A DNA stretch of 64,000 bases, taken from positions 62,001-126,000 of the forward strand of contig NZ_KB908321.1 in the NCBI RefSeq assembly GCF_000382385.1, written 5' to 3'. The notes under the pieces are model-generated. The model did no database searches. It was not told where the DNA came from and saw only the letters and a program-made list of their open reading frames with translations. Position 1 is the stretch's first letter; the number at the start of each line of letters is the position of its first letter. Positions 33,392-41,497 of the stretch are shown here, in pieces. A program made the position numbers and the translations under genes. Source of the stretch: Segatella maculosa DSM 19339 = JCM 15638. Its GTDB lineage: Bacteria; Bacteroidota; Bacteroidia; Bacteroidales; Bacteroidaceae.

Positions 33392-34036
33392 TTAAATCTT
33401 ATTGATGTCCACATAGCCGTGCATGACGGCATAGATGGTGAGGGCACTGACGCTTCTCATACCGAGTTTGTCGACAATGTTCTTGCGGTGGCTGATGACC
33501 GTGGTGAGACCGATGTTGAGTTGGTCGGCTATTTCCTTGTTGATGTAGCCTTGTGCAATCAGTGAAAGCACTTCGATTTCGCGGTCGCTGAGCAGTTTGG
33601 CCTTCAAAGCCTTTGGCATGGCGGGCAGATTTCGCCCACCTGCGTGTCCATGCTGCTCTAATTGCAGGATAGACTTCACCAATTGCTCTTCCGAAGTGTT
33701 GATGCAAATGCTCTTAAAGCCCGTGAGTTGTGCGTTGGGGTTGGTAGATGTCGTGAGAACGAAGGTCTTGTTTTTGTGCGCAAGAAAGAAGTTTCGTTGC
33801 TCAAGCACAACCTTCAGTGCGACAAAATAGTGCATGAAGCTGTCGGGACCGGCTGCTTCCATCTCGCAGAACGTGCAGAATGTGTTGATATCCGCAATAG
33901 GCATCACGTTCAAAAGAATTGTTTTCAGTCCCATCATGGCCAACATATTGTTGTCAATGATGGCAATCTTGGGCCTGTCGCCTGTATGTTTGCCCATTGT
34001 ATGAGCCTGCATCGGATTTGTTTTGTTCTCTTCCAT
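33392..34036 (-). CDS. LuxR-type regulator with degenerate receiver domain
   Basis: A 214-residue DNA-binding protein. The C-terminal ~65 residues are a clear LuxR/FixJ helix-turn-helix (KLLSDREIEVLSLIAQGYIN, KEIADQLNIGLTTVISHRKN, IVDKLGMRS). The N-terminal ~120 residues align in outline with a response-regulator receiver (PKIAIIDNNMLAMMGLKTIL), but the acidic pair is IDNN and the strand that should carry the phosphorylated Asp reads HYFVALKVVL without Asp. Phosphorylation-independent control or a dimerising role is likely. It is the last gene after cls (10 bp upstream) in the kdsA-kdsD-cls operon. Confidence 0.85.
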   Translation of the reverse strand: MEENKTNPMQAHTMGKHTGDRPKIAIIDNNMLAMMGLKTILLNVMPIADINTFCTFCEMEAAGPDSFMHYFVALKVVLEQRNFFLAHKNKTFVLTTSTNPNAQLTGFKSICINTSEEQLVKSILQLEQHGHAGGRNLPAMPKALKAKLLSDREIEVLSLIAQGYINKEIADQLNIGLTTVISHRKNIVDKLGMRSVSALTIYAVMHGYVDINKI

Positions 34037-34046
34037 ATTGCTTTCT

Positions 34047-35312
34047 TTATAAGAATGGGGCCAATAGGTGGCTGAGTCGGCCGCGGAGTCGCTGCCATGG
34101 CGTGCGCCATTGCCTCCATTGCTTTTCGGTTAGGTAGAAACAATCTTTCTTTTCGCTGTCGAAGAGGTCGTCTAACTGCTGTGTGGTGCACCGATCAAGG
34201 ATAACAGCGTTCTCTTCATAGTCCCAACTGAGGCTTCGGGCATTGAGATTGGCACTCCCGACAGTGCATACGCGCCCGTCTACCATGATGATTTTCGTGT
34301 GATGGAAGCCAGCTGTGTACATCCATACATGGCAACCGGCTTTCATAAGTCGGTGGGCATTGTAGAAACCGCAGTCGGGTGTCAGTGGAATATCGCTCCT
34401 TGTGCTCAGCATGATTTCCACTTTCACACCTCTTTTTGCAGCTTCTTTCAAGGCTTTCATCAGCTTATGGTTCAGCGTAAAATACGGATTGATGATTTTG
34501 ATGCTGTCTTTTGCGCGGTTGATGGCCGAGAGATAGAACCTTCGGATGATTTCATTGCTCGTCCTTGGCTCTCGGTTGACGATGCCTACACACTTGTTGT
34601 GGGCCGTCGGACACGTATCTTGCTTCAGTCCTTTGATATAGTCGGCATCGTGTATGCCGCGGAAATATTGTGCACCATGCACGTTTTGGCCGGACACTTT
34701 GTTCCATATACGGAGGAAGATTGCCTGCAATTGGTTCACTGCATCGCCCTCAATGCGGCAATGCATATCGTGCCATTCGCCCACAACCTTCGTGCCTTTG
34801 ATGTAGTAGTCGGCCACGTTCATGCCACCGGTGTAGGCAGTTCGGCCGTCAATGACAACGATTTTGCGGTGGTCTCTCGCAAAAACATGGTTGACCCATG
34901 GGAAGGTTATCGGGTCGAACTTATATATCTCGATGCCCGATTCTCGGATTTTTTGCAAGTGATGGGCCTTTAATGGTCGGTTATTGGAGGCGTTTCCGAA
35001 GGCATCGAACAAGGCCCTCACCTCCACACCTTCCTTGACTTTCTGTTCCAACAGGCTGAACAAGAGGCCTGCAATGGAGTCGTTGCGGAAGTTGAAATAC
35101 TCTAAATGAATGCTTTTCCGGGCTTGTCGGATAGCTTTGAACATGTCGTCGAACTTCTCTTGTCCGCTCATGAGCAGTGTCACGGCATTGTTATTGGTGA
35201 ACGTGACGCCATGACTTCTCAGGTCTTTTGCTATTAATGAGTCGGAAGTTTGGGCGGCACAAAGCGTCGTGCCGCCAATCCATAGCCCGATAAAAAGTAT
35301 AAGTTGTTTCAA
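34047..35312 (-). CDS. cls: Phospholipase D-family cardiolipin synthase-like protein
   Basis: A 421-residue protein with two HKD motifs, HRKIVVID near residue 150 and HHTKIIMVDG near 345, each followed by the Gly/Asn patch (GGMNVAD and GSANLNARS). This layout fits cardiolipin synthase type B/C enzymes and related PLD nucleases. Unlike most Cls proteins it begins with a signal peptide (MKQLILFIGLWIGGTTLCAA) in place of two membrane helices, so it may act in the periplasm. It lies 24 bp after kdsD and 10 bp before the regulator gene, in the same transcript as LPS precursor genes. Confidence 0.82.
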   Translation of the reverse strand: MKQLILFIGLWIGGTTLCAAQTSDSLIAKDLRSHGVTFTNNNAVTLLMSGQEKFDDMFKAIRQARKSIHLEYFNFRNDSIAGLLFSLLEQKVKEGVEVRALFDAFGNASNNRPLKAHHLQKIRESGIEIYKFDPITFPWVNHVFARDHRKIVVIDGRTAYTGGMNVADYYIKGTKVVGEWHDMHCRIEGDAVNQLQAIFLRIWNKVSGQNVHGAQYFRGIHDADYIKGLKQDTCPTAHNKCVGIVNREPRTSNEIIRRFYLSAINRAKDSIKIINPYFTLNHKLMKALKEAAKRGVKVEIMLSTRSDIPLTPDCGFYNAHRLMKAGCHVWMYTAGFHHTKIIMVDGRVCTVGSANLNARSLSWDYEENAVILDRCTTQQLDDLFDSEKKDCFYLTEKQWRQWRTPWQRLRGRLSHLLAPFL

Positions 35313-35336
35313 TCTCTCAAATCTCTTGTTTTCTGT

Positions 35337-36314
35337 TCACACCATGCAAGCGTAGTGATCTACTACACCTAAGAGACGTTTCTCCTCGTCTACGACCAAT
35401 ACCGTGTGTATCTTGTGTTGGTTCATGATGCGTTGTATCTCGCTGATCTTGGTGCTTGGCAACACAAGTTTCGGCGTTCTTGTCATAATATCGCTTACTG
35501 TATGGTCGAAGAATTTGGCTTGCCAGCGTTCCATGGCACGGCGAATGTCACCGTCGGTAATGAGTCCTATCACCTGATGGTCGTCGGTCAGGGACACACC
35601 GAGGCCGAGTTGACCTTTGCTGACGCGGATAATCGCTTCGCCCAAGTGCATCTCTTGCGGGATAATAGGCAGGTCGTTGGTGCGCATCACGTCGGCCGCG
35701 GTGGTCAAAAGCCGCTTCCCAAGCTCGCCACCCGGGTGGAACTGCGCGAAGTCCTGCGGACGGAAGTCGCGCATCTGCATCAAAGCAATCGCCAAAGCAT
35801 CGCCCATAGCCAGCGCAGCGGTTGTGCTGCTTGTCGGAGCAAGGTTTAATGGGCAGGCTTCTTTCCTGACATAGACCCGTATATGGGCGTTGCTGTATTT
35901 GGCTAACAAGGAATTGGGGTTCCCGGTCATAGAGATGATGGGAATATTCATGTGGAGCACCATTGGAATGAAGCGCAACAACTCATCGGTCTGCCCCGAA
36001 TTGCTCAGCGCCAGCACCACATCATCGGCTGTCATCACGCCCAAATCGCCATGATAGACGTCCAATGGATTGATGAAAAAGGCCGGTGTGCCCGTCGAAG
36101 CAAGTGTGGCTGCAATCTTAGCCCCGATGTTTCCGCTCTTGCCTACGCCTGTCACGATGATTTTCCCATGACAGTTATACATGATTTCGACGGCTTTCGT
36201 GAAGTTGTCATCAAGCTGTGGCAGGAGTTCCAAGATGGCTTGGGCTTCCTCTTTCAATGCCTGTCCGCCCCAATCGCAAACCTTTTCGAGCCTTTTTTCT
36301 ATCGTTTTGTCCAT
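35337..36314 (-). CDS. kdsD: Arabinose 5-phosphate isomerase (SIS plus CBS domains)
   Basis: Converts ribulose 5-phosphate to arabinose 5-phosphate, the first step of KDO synthesis. The 325-residue protein has a SIS domain (KIIVTGVGKSGNIGAKIAAT, LALSNSGQTDELL near residues 48 and 105) and a tandem CBS pair (ADVMRTNDLPIIPQEMHLGE, VSDIMTRTPKLVLPSTKI). It starts 2 bp from the stop of kdsA, so the two act in one pathway and one operon. Confidence 0.96.
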   Translation of the reverse strand: MDKTIEKRLEKVCDWGGQALKEEAQAILELLPQLDDNFTKAVEIMYNCHGKIIVTGVGKSGNIGAKIAATLASTGTPAFFINPLDVYHGDLGVMTADDVVLALSNSGQTDELLRFIPMVLHMNIPIISMTGNPNSLLAKYSNAHIRVYVRKEACPLNLAPTSSTTAALAMGDALAIALMQMRDFRPQDFAQFHPGGELGKRLLTTAADVMRTNDLPIIPQEMHLGEAIIRVSKGQLGLGVSLTDDHQVIGLITDGDIRRAMERWQAKFFDHTVSDIMTRTPKLVLPSTKISEIQRIMNQHKIHTVLVVDEEKRLLGVVDHYACMV

Positions 36315-36316
36315 TT

Positions 36317-37069
36317 CTACAGTAGTTTCTCAATGAGTTGTTCCAGTTTTCCGAGTTCAAGCATGTTCGGTCCATCGCTCAATCCCTTGTCGGGATCAGG
36401 GTGTACTTCAAAGAAATAGCCCGTTGCTCCAAAGGCCTTGGCAGCCAAAGCCATGGCCGGAACGAATCTACGGTCGCCGGATGTCGAGCCGTTTCCTGCT
36501 CCCGGACGCTGCACACTGTGCGTACAATCCATGATAACCGTGGGGACTATCGTTTTCATATCAGGGATATTGCGGAAGTCGACCACCAGATTATTGTAGC
36601 CAAAGCAGTTACCCCGTTCCGTGAGCCACACTTCCTTGGCACCGCTTTCCATGGCTTTCTCGACCGGATACTTCATATCTGTCCCGCTAAGAAACTGTGC
36701 TTTCTTGATGTTGACCACCTTTCCCGTCTTTGCAGCAGCTATTAATAAGTCGGTCTGCCGACAAAGAAAGGCCGGTATCTGAAGCACATCGCACACCTTA
36801 CCTGCTGCTTCTGCCTGATAACTTTCATGGATATCCGTGAGGATTTTCAGTCCGTATTTCTGCTTTATGTCGGCAAGCATCTGCAAACCTTTGTCCAATC
36901 CGGGGCCACGGAAGGCGTGGACGGACGTGCGGTTGGCCTTGTCGAACGAAGATTTGAAGATGATATCAATGCCGAATCTTCGATTTAGCCTCACCAGTTC
37001 TTGGGCAACAGCATCCAATAAGGCTGCCGATTCAATGACACATGGGCCTGCAATAAATAAGGGTTGCAT
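36317..37069 (-). CDS. kdsA: 3-deoxy-8-phosphooctulonate synthase
   Basis: Condenses arabinose 5-phosphate with phosphoenolpyruvate to give KDO 8-phosphate for LPS inner core. The 250-residue protein has the family motifs FIAGPCVIES, FKSSFDKANRTS, FRGPGLDKGLQML, TDIHE, IPAFLCRQTDLL and the late DCTHSVQRPGAGNGST plus EVHPDPDKGLSDGP. The ATG at 37069 is chosen; a GTG seven codons earlier would also be in frame. First gene of the kdsA-kdsD-cls-regulator transcript, with a TAACTTTG promoter 35 bp upstream. Confidence 0.97.
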   Translation of the reverse strand: MQPLFIAGPCVIESAALLDAVAQELVRLNRRFGIDIIFKSSFDKANRTSVHAFRGPGLDKGLQMLADIKQKYGLKILTDIHESYQAEAAGKVCDVLQIPAFLCRQTDLLIAAAKTGKVVNIKKAQFLSGTDMKYPVEKAMESGAKEVWLTERGNCFGYNNLVVDFRNIPDMKTIVPTVIMDCTHSVQRPGAGNGSTSGDRRFVPAMALAAKAFGATGYFFEVHPDPDKGLSDGPNMLELGKLEQLIEKLL

Positions 37070-37103
37070 AATATTATCGTTTCTTGACACTTACTTGGAG
37101 ATG

Positions 37104-37111
37104 CAAAGTTA
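37104..37111 (-). promoter_or_regulatory. -7 promoter box for the kdsA operon
   Basis: Reads TAACTTTG on the minus strand, a full TAnnTTTG match, 35 bp before the kdsA ATG. Confidence 0.6.
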
Positions 37112-37177
37112 CGCAAAAAGGGAGAAAAGTGCAAACATTTCTCTCTTTTTATGCGGCTGCCAAGCTTTCGTTTCCAC

Positions 37178-39556
37178 TTATTCTTCGGCTTCGGCAGTAG
37201 CCTTCTCGGCTTGTTCGGGCGTGGCATGAATGATGCGTACGTCGCGTTGTGGGAACGGAATCTCTATACTGTGTTTGTTCAATGTGTCGTAAACACATTC
37301 GAGAATACGACCATCATCGATGCCTTGTGTCATGACAGAAACCCACACTAATATCTTTAATGTGATGGAACTGTCACCAAATTCCTTCAAAACAATCTTC
37401 ACATCGCGGCCCGGCTCCGTGATTTCAAGGTCAACGATGGCGTCGTGCAGCAGTTGTTTCACTTTCTTGATGTCGCTTCCATAGGCCACGCCGACTTCCA
37501 AAGCGTCGAGTTCGTAACCGTGGTTCTTGGTCATGTTCTTATAGTTTTTCGTGAACAGCTGACTGTTTTGGAAGGCAATCACCGACCCGTCCACCGCTTC
37601 AACGATGGTTGATGTGTAGTTGATGGAGCTAACCCGGCCGCGCATGCCGTCGCAAATGATGTAATCACCGATCTTAACTCGGCCAGCCATGAGTGATATT
37701 CCATAGTAAATGTTCTCCAAAATGTCCTTCATAGCGAAGCCTATACCCGTTGAAAGACCACCCGAAATGACCACAAGCCAAGTATTATCTATGTGGAAAA
37801 CGGCCAGCGACACCATCAACCAAATGCCCCAAACGGCCACTTGAATGACGTTCTTTGCCATCGTATAGCGACTTGCGGCAGTGCTAAGGTCGGATTGTTC
37901 GAAGTGTATTTTGAGCAGTGCTTTCAGCGTTCGGTTGACATATGCAAAGATAAAGTAGAACGCAATGACCTCCGCTACAGAGAGAATGCTGGCAGCGAAC
38001 CATTTAGTATTGATGTATTGCTCGCGGTAGATGTCCCATATCTTATCGCTTAAATTGAAAACATCGGCCGCCCAATAGAGGGCCAAGAGGAACGAGATCA
38101 CGGCAAGCACGGGCAATACCACTTGATAAACGAGGTGGAAGAACCATGTCTTCGTGATTTCCTTGTCGGCATAGCCCCGCTTTATAGCCCATTTCTTAAT
38201 CCAACCACGCAAACATGTAATCGTCAGTATGCAGGTTAGCTGCATGATCCACCAAATCAGCAACTGCACACTGAGCAATGTATAGCCCAACCACGCGCAA
38301 ATCAGCGAGCCGACAAAGACAGTGAGCGACACATAAGTATAGGTTACGTCGCTCTTGGGAATGCTTTTGTTGTCGTGACGTATGGCGAACCATTGCCAAA
38401 CTGTGCAAACCAAGAGGATTGGAGACAGCACAATGTTGACCAGATTGTCGGGAACGAGAATGATGCGGAATGAAATCACGATGAACCCCATGGCCATCAG
38501 CGGCAGATAGATGCGGAATGCGCTCTTGATCTGGTTGCCGGTGAGGCGCAACAGCAATGAAATGAGGATTACTCCCAGCAACCATGTGTAGCTGACAAGC
38601 AGTCCGCTGGCCATGATAATGAAGTTTTGGTCGGAAAAGACAATGCGTATCAGGCCCAGAATAAGTGCCAACGTGACCACCGACGAGGTCATGATGATGC
38701 AAGTGCGCCGGGTCATGAAGGCAGGTGTGCGAAACCTTTTCGGAATAAGGAACCGAACGGCTATGATATTCAGCAGTCCTGCGAGGAGTGCATAGAAGCC
38801 GATGAGGGCAAAAAGACCGATGATATACTGCGAATCCCATTGCGAGCGCACCTTGGTCTTCACGAAATACTTGGTCGAAATGGTCTCTTCGGTATCCTGA
38901 ATGTTGGCACGTAGCCGGGCAAGGATATGGAAATAGTTCTCTCCGGTGTTGCTGAAGATGTGGCTTTGTATGTCCTTGTAGCGTTTGTTTGCATAGTCGT
39001 TGAGCGATTTCAGCTGGGCTTCGATGGCTTGATAGTAGCCGATGTAGTCTTTGAACTGGTTGATGTTGTCGTTGAGGGTGTGGCGAATATTCACGGCAAG
39101 TGTCAGACATACGCTCTTATCTGTTTGTGCTTTCCGGTTCAATGCCATGACGTTCATCGTGCTCAATGAGTTGATCAGGTAGTCATAGCGGGCTATTTCG
39201 GCATTGTTTTTCTCAATGAGAAGGCGGAAAGGTTGCACGTTTTGCTTGAAGTCGGCATATTGTTCAGTGGCCTCATGGCAGGCATATGCCAAGTCAAAAA
39301 CATATTCTGGCTTCTGCGAATAGAGCATCAATGCGTTCTGATTGCTCTTGCCCATGATGTTGAAAAGCTTGTCGCGCACGGCCGATTGCTGCTCTCTCAT
39401 GTAGCCCGATTGGCGTTCCAGCTCGGCATGATAGTTGGTTAACTCGGTGCGAAGGATAGATAATGTACTCTCAATGTTTTGTTCTTTCAGCACAGCATGC
39501 GTGGGCGAAAGGGCGAATATGGCGAGTAGGAAGAATAAGATTGACCTCTTGTTCAT
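37178..39556 (-). CDS. Large MscS-family mechanosensitive channel
   Basis: A 792-residue inner-membrane channel that would open on hypo-osmotic shock. It has a signal peptide (MNKRSILFFLLAIFALSPTHA), a periplasmic helical/coiled-coil domain to about residue 240, then about ten membrane helices, and the C-terminal MscS core. That core has the pore helix motif GLSTGIGFAMKDILENIYYG near residue 605 and the beta domain GRVKIGDYIICDGMRGRVSS. The layout is of the MscK/YbdG-like large members. It is divergent from the GlcNAc-kinase-like gene, with promoters about 90 bp apart, and separated from kdsA by 68 bp. Confidence 0.92.
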   Translation of the reverse strand: MNKRSILFFLLAIFALSPTHAVLKEQNIESTLSILRTELTNYHAELERQSGYMREQQSAVRDKLFNIMGKSNQNALMLYSQKPEYVFDLAYACHEATEQYADFKQNVQPFRLLIEKNNAEIARYDYLINSLSTMNVMALNRKAQTDKSVCLTLAVNIRHTLNDNINQFKDYIGYYQAIEAQLKSLNDYANKRYKDIQSHIFSNTGENYFHILARLRANIQDTEETISTKYFVKTKVRSQWDSQYIIGLFALIGFYALLAGLLNIIAVRFLIPKRFRTPAFMTRRTCIIMTSSVVTLALILGLIRIVFSDQNFIIMASGLLVSYTWLLGVILISLLLRLTGNQIKSAFRIYLPLMAMGFIVISFRIILVPDNLVNIVLSPILLVCTVWQWFAIRHDNKSIPKSDVTYTYVSLTVFVGSLICAWLGYTLLSVQLLIWWIMQLTCILTITCLRGWIKKWAIKRGYADKEITKTWFFHLVYQVVLPVLAVISFLLALYWAADVFNLSDKIWDIYREQYINTKWFAASILSVAEVIAFYFIFAYVNRTLKALLKIHFEQSDLSTAASRYTMAKNVIQVAVWGIWLMVSLAVFHIDNTWLVVISGGLSTGIGFAMKDILENIYYGISLMAGRVKIGDYIICDGMRGRVSSINYTSTIVEAVDGSVIAFQNSQLFTKNYKNMTKNHGYELDALEVGVAYGSDIKKVKQLLHDAIVDLEITEPGRDVKIVLKEFGDSSITLKILVWVSVMTQGIDDGRILECVYDTLNKHSIEIPFPQRDVRIIHATPEQAEKATAEAEE

Positions 39557-39583
39557 GTCGTTTTTATCGGTTTATTGCGCTTA

Positions 39584-39591
39584 CAAAAGTA
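39584..39591 (-). promoter_or_regulatory. -7 promoter box for the MscS-family gene
   Basis: Reads TACTTTTG on the minus strand, a full TAnnTTTG match, 28 bp before the MscS start. Confidence 0.6.
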
Positions 39592-39676
39592 ATAAAAAGT
39601 ATAGATACGACTGGTTTCGGCTGCCGTAATTTTGAAATATTTATCATTTTCGGCTCTTGTTTTCGCTTTTTATTCC

Positions 39677-39684
39677 TACTTTTG
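39677..39684 (+). promoter_or_regulatory. -7 promoter box for the GlcNAc-kinase-like gene
   Basis: Reads TACTTTTG, a full TAnnTTTG match, 19 bp before the ATG at 39703. This excludes a longer reading that begins inside the MscS gene. Confidence 0.6.
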
Positions 39685-39702
39685 TCTGGCAAAACAAGCA
39701 AT

Positions 39703-40551
39703 ATGAGATTGATAGCAGACAGTGGAAGCACGAAGACCGACTGGCTTTTGGCCGAAGGCAGTGTCCTTTCCGCTTGGAAGACGCAGGGCATCAACCCTTG
39801 TCACCAGCAACCGGCAACGATACGGCATATCCTTCAAACCGAGTTGTTGCCTTTTTTGAAGGGTAAAACGACTCCCGAACTGCGGCTTTCCTTTTACGGA
39901 AGTGGCTGTACGGCAGGCCTTGTCCCCGGTATGACAGCCCTATTGGCAGATGTTTTCCATCTTCCTGACGGTCAAATAGAGGTGGCCGGCGACCTCTTGG
40001 CGGCTGCCCGCGCAATCTGTGGTCACGAAGAAGGCATCGCTTGTATACTCGGAACGGGGGCCAATAGCTGTGTTTATGACGGGCAAAACATCGTGGATAA
40101 CACTCCACCCTTGGGCTATATCCTCGGCGATGAGGGTAGCGGTGCGGTGCTTGGAAAGCGTTTTTTGAATGGCATTTTTAAGGGAAGTCTGCCCCCATTT
40201 GTCCGTGATTTGTATCTGAAAGAGACCGAACAATCCTACGAAGACATCATTCATAGGGTCTATAGTGAGCCACTTGCCAACCGCTATTTGGCTTCCGTGG
40301 CCCTGTTCATCGGCCGGCATCAAGACGAAAAATGCCTGCAACAGTTGGTTAAAGACAACTTTTCTGATTTCATTCGGCGCAACATTCAACCCTACAAACA
40401 ACGGCTTCCCATTGGCTTTGTCGGCAGCATTGCCCATGCGTTTTCCCCGCTTCTGATTGAAGTATGCCACGAATCGGGTTACGAAGTGAGCCGTATCGAG
40501 AAGCGTCCCATAGAGGGTTTGTTGCAACGTTACTATGTTAACGGGCGTTGA
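39703..40551 (+). CDS. BadF/BadG-type ATPase, N-acetylglucosamine kinase-like
   Basis: A 282-residue ASKHA-fold protein that would phosphorylate an amino sugar, likely GlcNAc from peptidoglycan turnover. It opens MRLIADSGSTKTDWLLAEG (the phosphate-1 loop), has YGSGCTAG, GIACILGTGANSCVYDG (phosphate-2 loop) and GYILGDEGSGAVLGKRFL (adenosine loop region). The shorter length and the LGDEGSG motif match the Bacteroidota BadF/GlcNAc kinase group. The start at 39703 begins directly after the promoter. Substrate assignment is by family only. Confidence 0.85.
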   Translation: MRLIADSGSTKTDWLLAEGSVLSAWKTQGINPCHQQPATIRHILQTELLPFLKGKTTPELRLSFYGSGCTAGLVPGMTALLADVFHLPDGQIEVAGDLLAAARAICGHEEGIACILGTGANSCVYDGQNIVDNTPPLGYILGDEGSGAVLGKRFLNGIFKGSLPPFVRDLYLKETEQSYEDIIHRVYSEPLANRYLASVALFIGRHQDEKCLQQLVKDNFSDFIRRNIQPYKQRLPIGFVGSIAHAFSPLLIEVCHESGYEVSRIEKRPIEGLLQRYYVNGR

Positions 40552-41497
40552 ACGTTGCGGTCAGGCAATAAGAAGACTTGATGAGAAAGGTGGAAAAGCC
40601 TTTGTCAGGAAACGACACTGCGTCAAAAAAAATGGAAGGTCTGCCTCTTTGCTCCCGAAGAGAGGGTGAATGAGTTTGCAAATAGATAGGAATTTTCTCT
40701 TTCAAAGGGGTAGTGGAGTTTCAAAACACAGCATCTTAGGCGTTGTTTTGCTTCGGAATAAATCTTACAAAAAGGGCTTTGTATTTTGCGTGTAGCAAAA
40801 TGGGGGAGTGAATTCTGCGAATTTGCGCGTTTTATGGGTTATTCTGTAAGTTGTTGGCCATGAGATGGTTGCGTTGACTGATGGAGTTTCCTTTGTATTT
40901 TGCCTTTTAATAGTGAGTGGCTTGTGCATCAAAAGTGGGTGAGTTACGCTTTTCTAGTGGCTTGTTTCTACTGTTTTGTCATACAATTTGGGCCGTTCTA
41001 CGTTGCAAAATGAGGCATTCTGCGTGCCAGAATGGGTCGTTTTGTAATACAACCCGACTTGGATGGCGGGAAAACCGCCTTGATTTTATTCGTGAATTTC
41101 ATTTTCATTGTTTTTCATTTTCTATTTGTCGGTCTTTAAAGATGTGCTTTTTTGTGATATAAAATTTACAAAATGGCACAGCGGTTCCTTTCTTTTTTGT
41201 AGGAATAAGTGGCTTGTTTGTCCGCTTATTTCGGCCTTTTAAAAATGTGTGTACACGATATGTTGATAGCATAGGGCTTGAGCAGGCGCACGAACCGCGT
41301 GGCTCTACAAATACAAATAAATCTAAATTTGGCGATTTTAAGGCTCGTAACGGCTTTTATATCAAAAAAAAGTAGTAAATTAGCACCCTTGAAAAACGAT
41401 GGAAAATGGCTTAGAACGAAAATAAACGGCCTTTGGGACGGTTTTGCTTCACAGCTTTTCTGTGGTTGAACAAAATAAATCATTATCAAGAATATCA
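40552..41497. other. 946-bp intergenic region ahead of gyrA with traces of 22-bp repeats
   Basis: No convincing gene; the short open frames on both strands lack start context and conserved motifs. Two short runs with a 22-bp step occur: units at 40795 (gcaaaatggg) and 40817 (gcgaatttgc), and ttg/atg-cored units at 40988, 41010 and 41032. A single REP/MITE end lies at 41280-41309. A possible promoter TAAATTAG at 41376-41383 (one mismatch) lies 115 bp before gyrA. Confidence 0.6.
41280..41309. repeat. Single diverged end of the REP/MITE-like element
   Basis: gagcaggcgcacgaaccgcg followed by tggctctaca resembles the right end of the copy at 33249-33340 with several substitutions. No partner is present. 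Confidence 0.55.
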
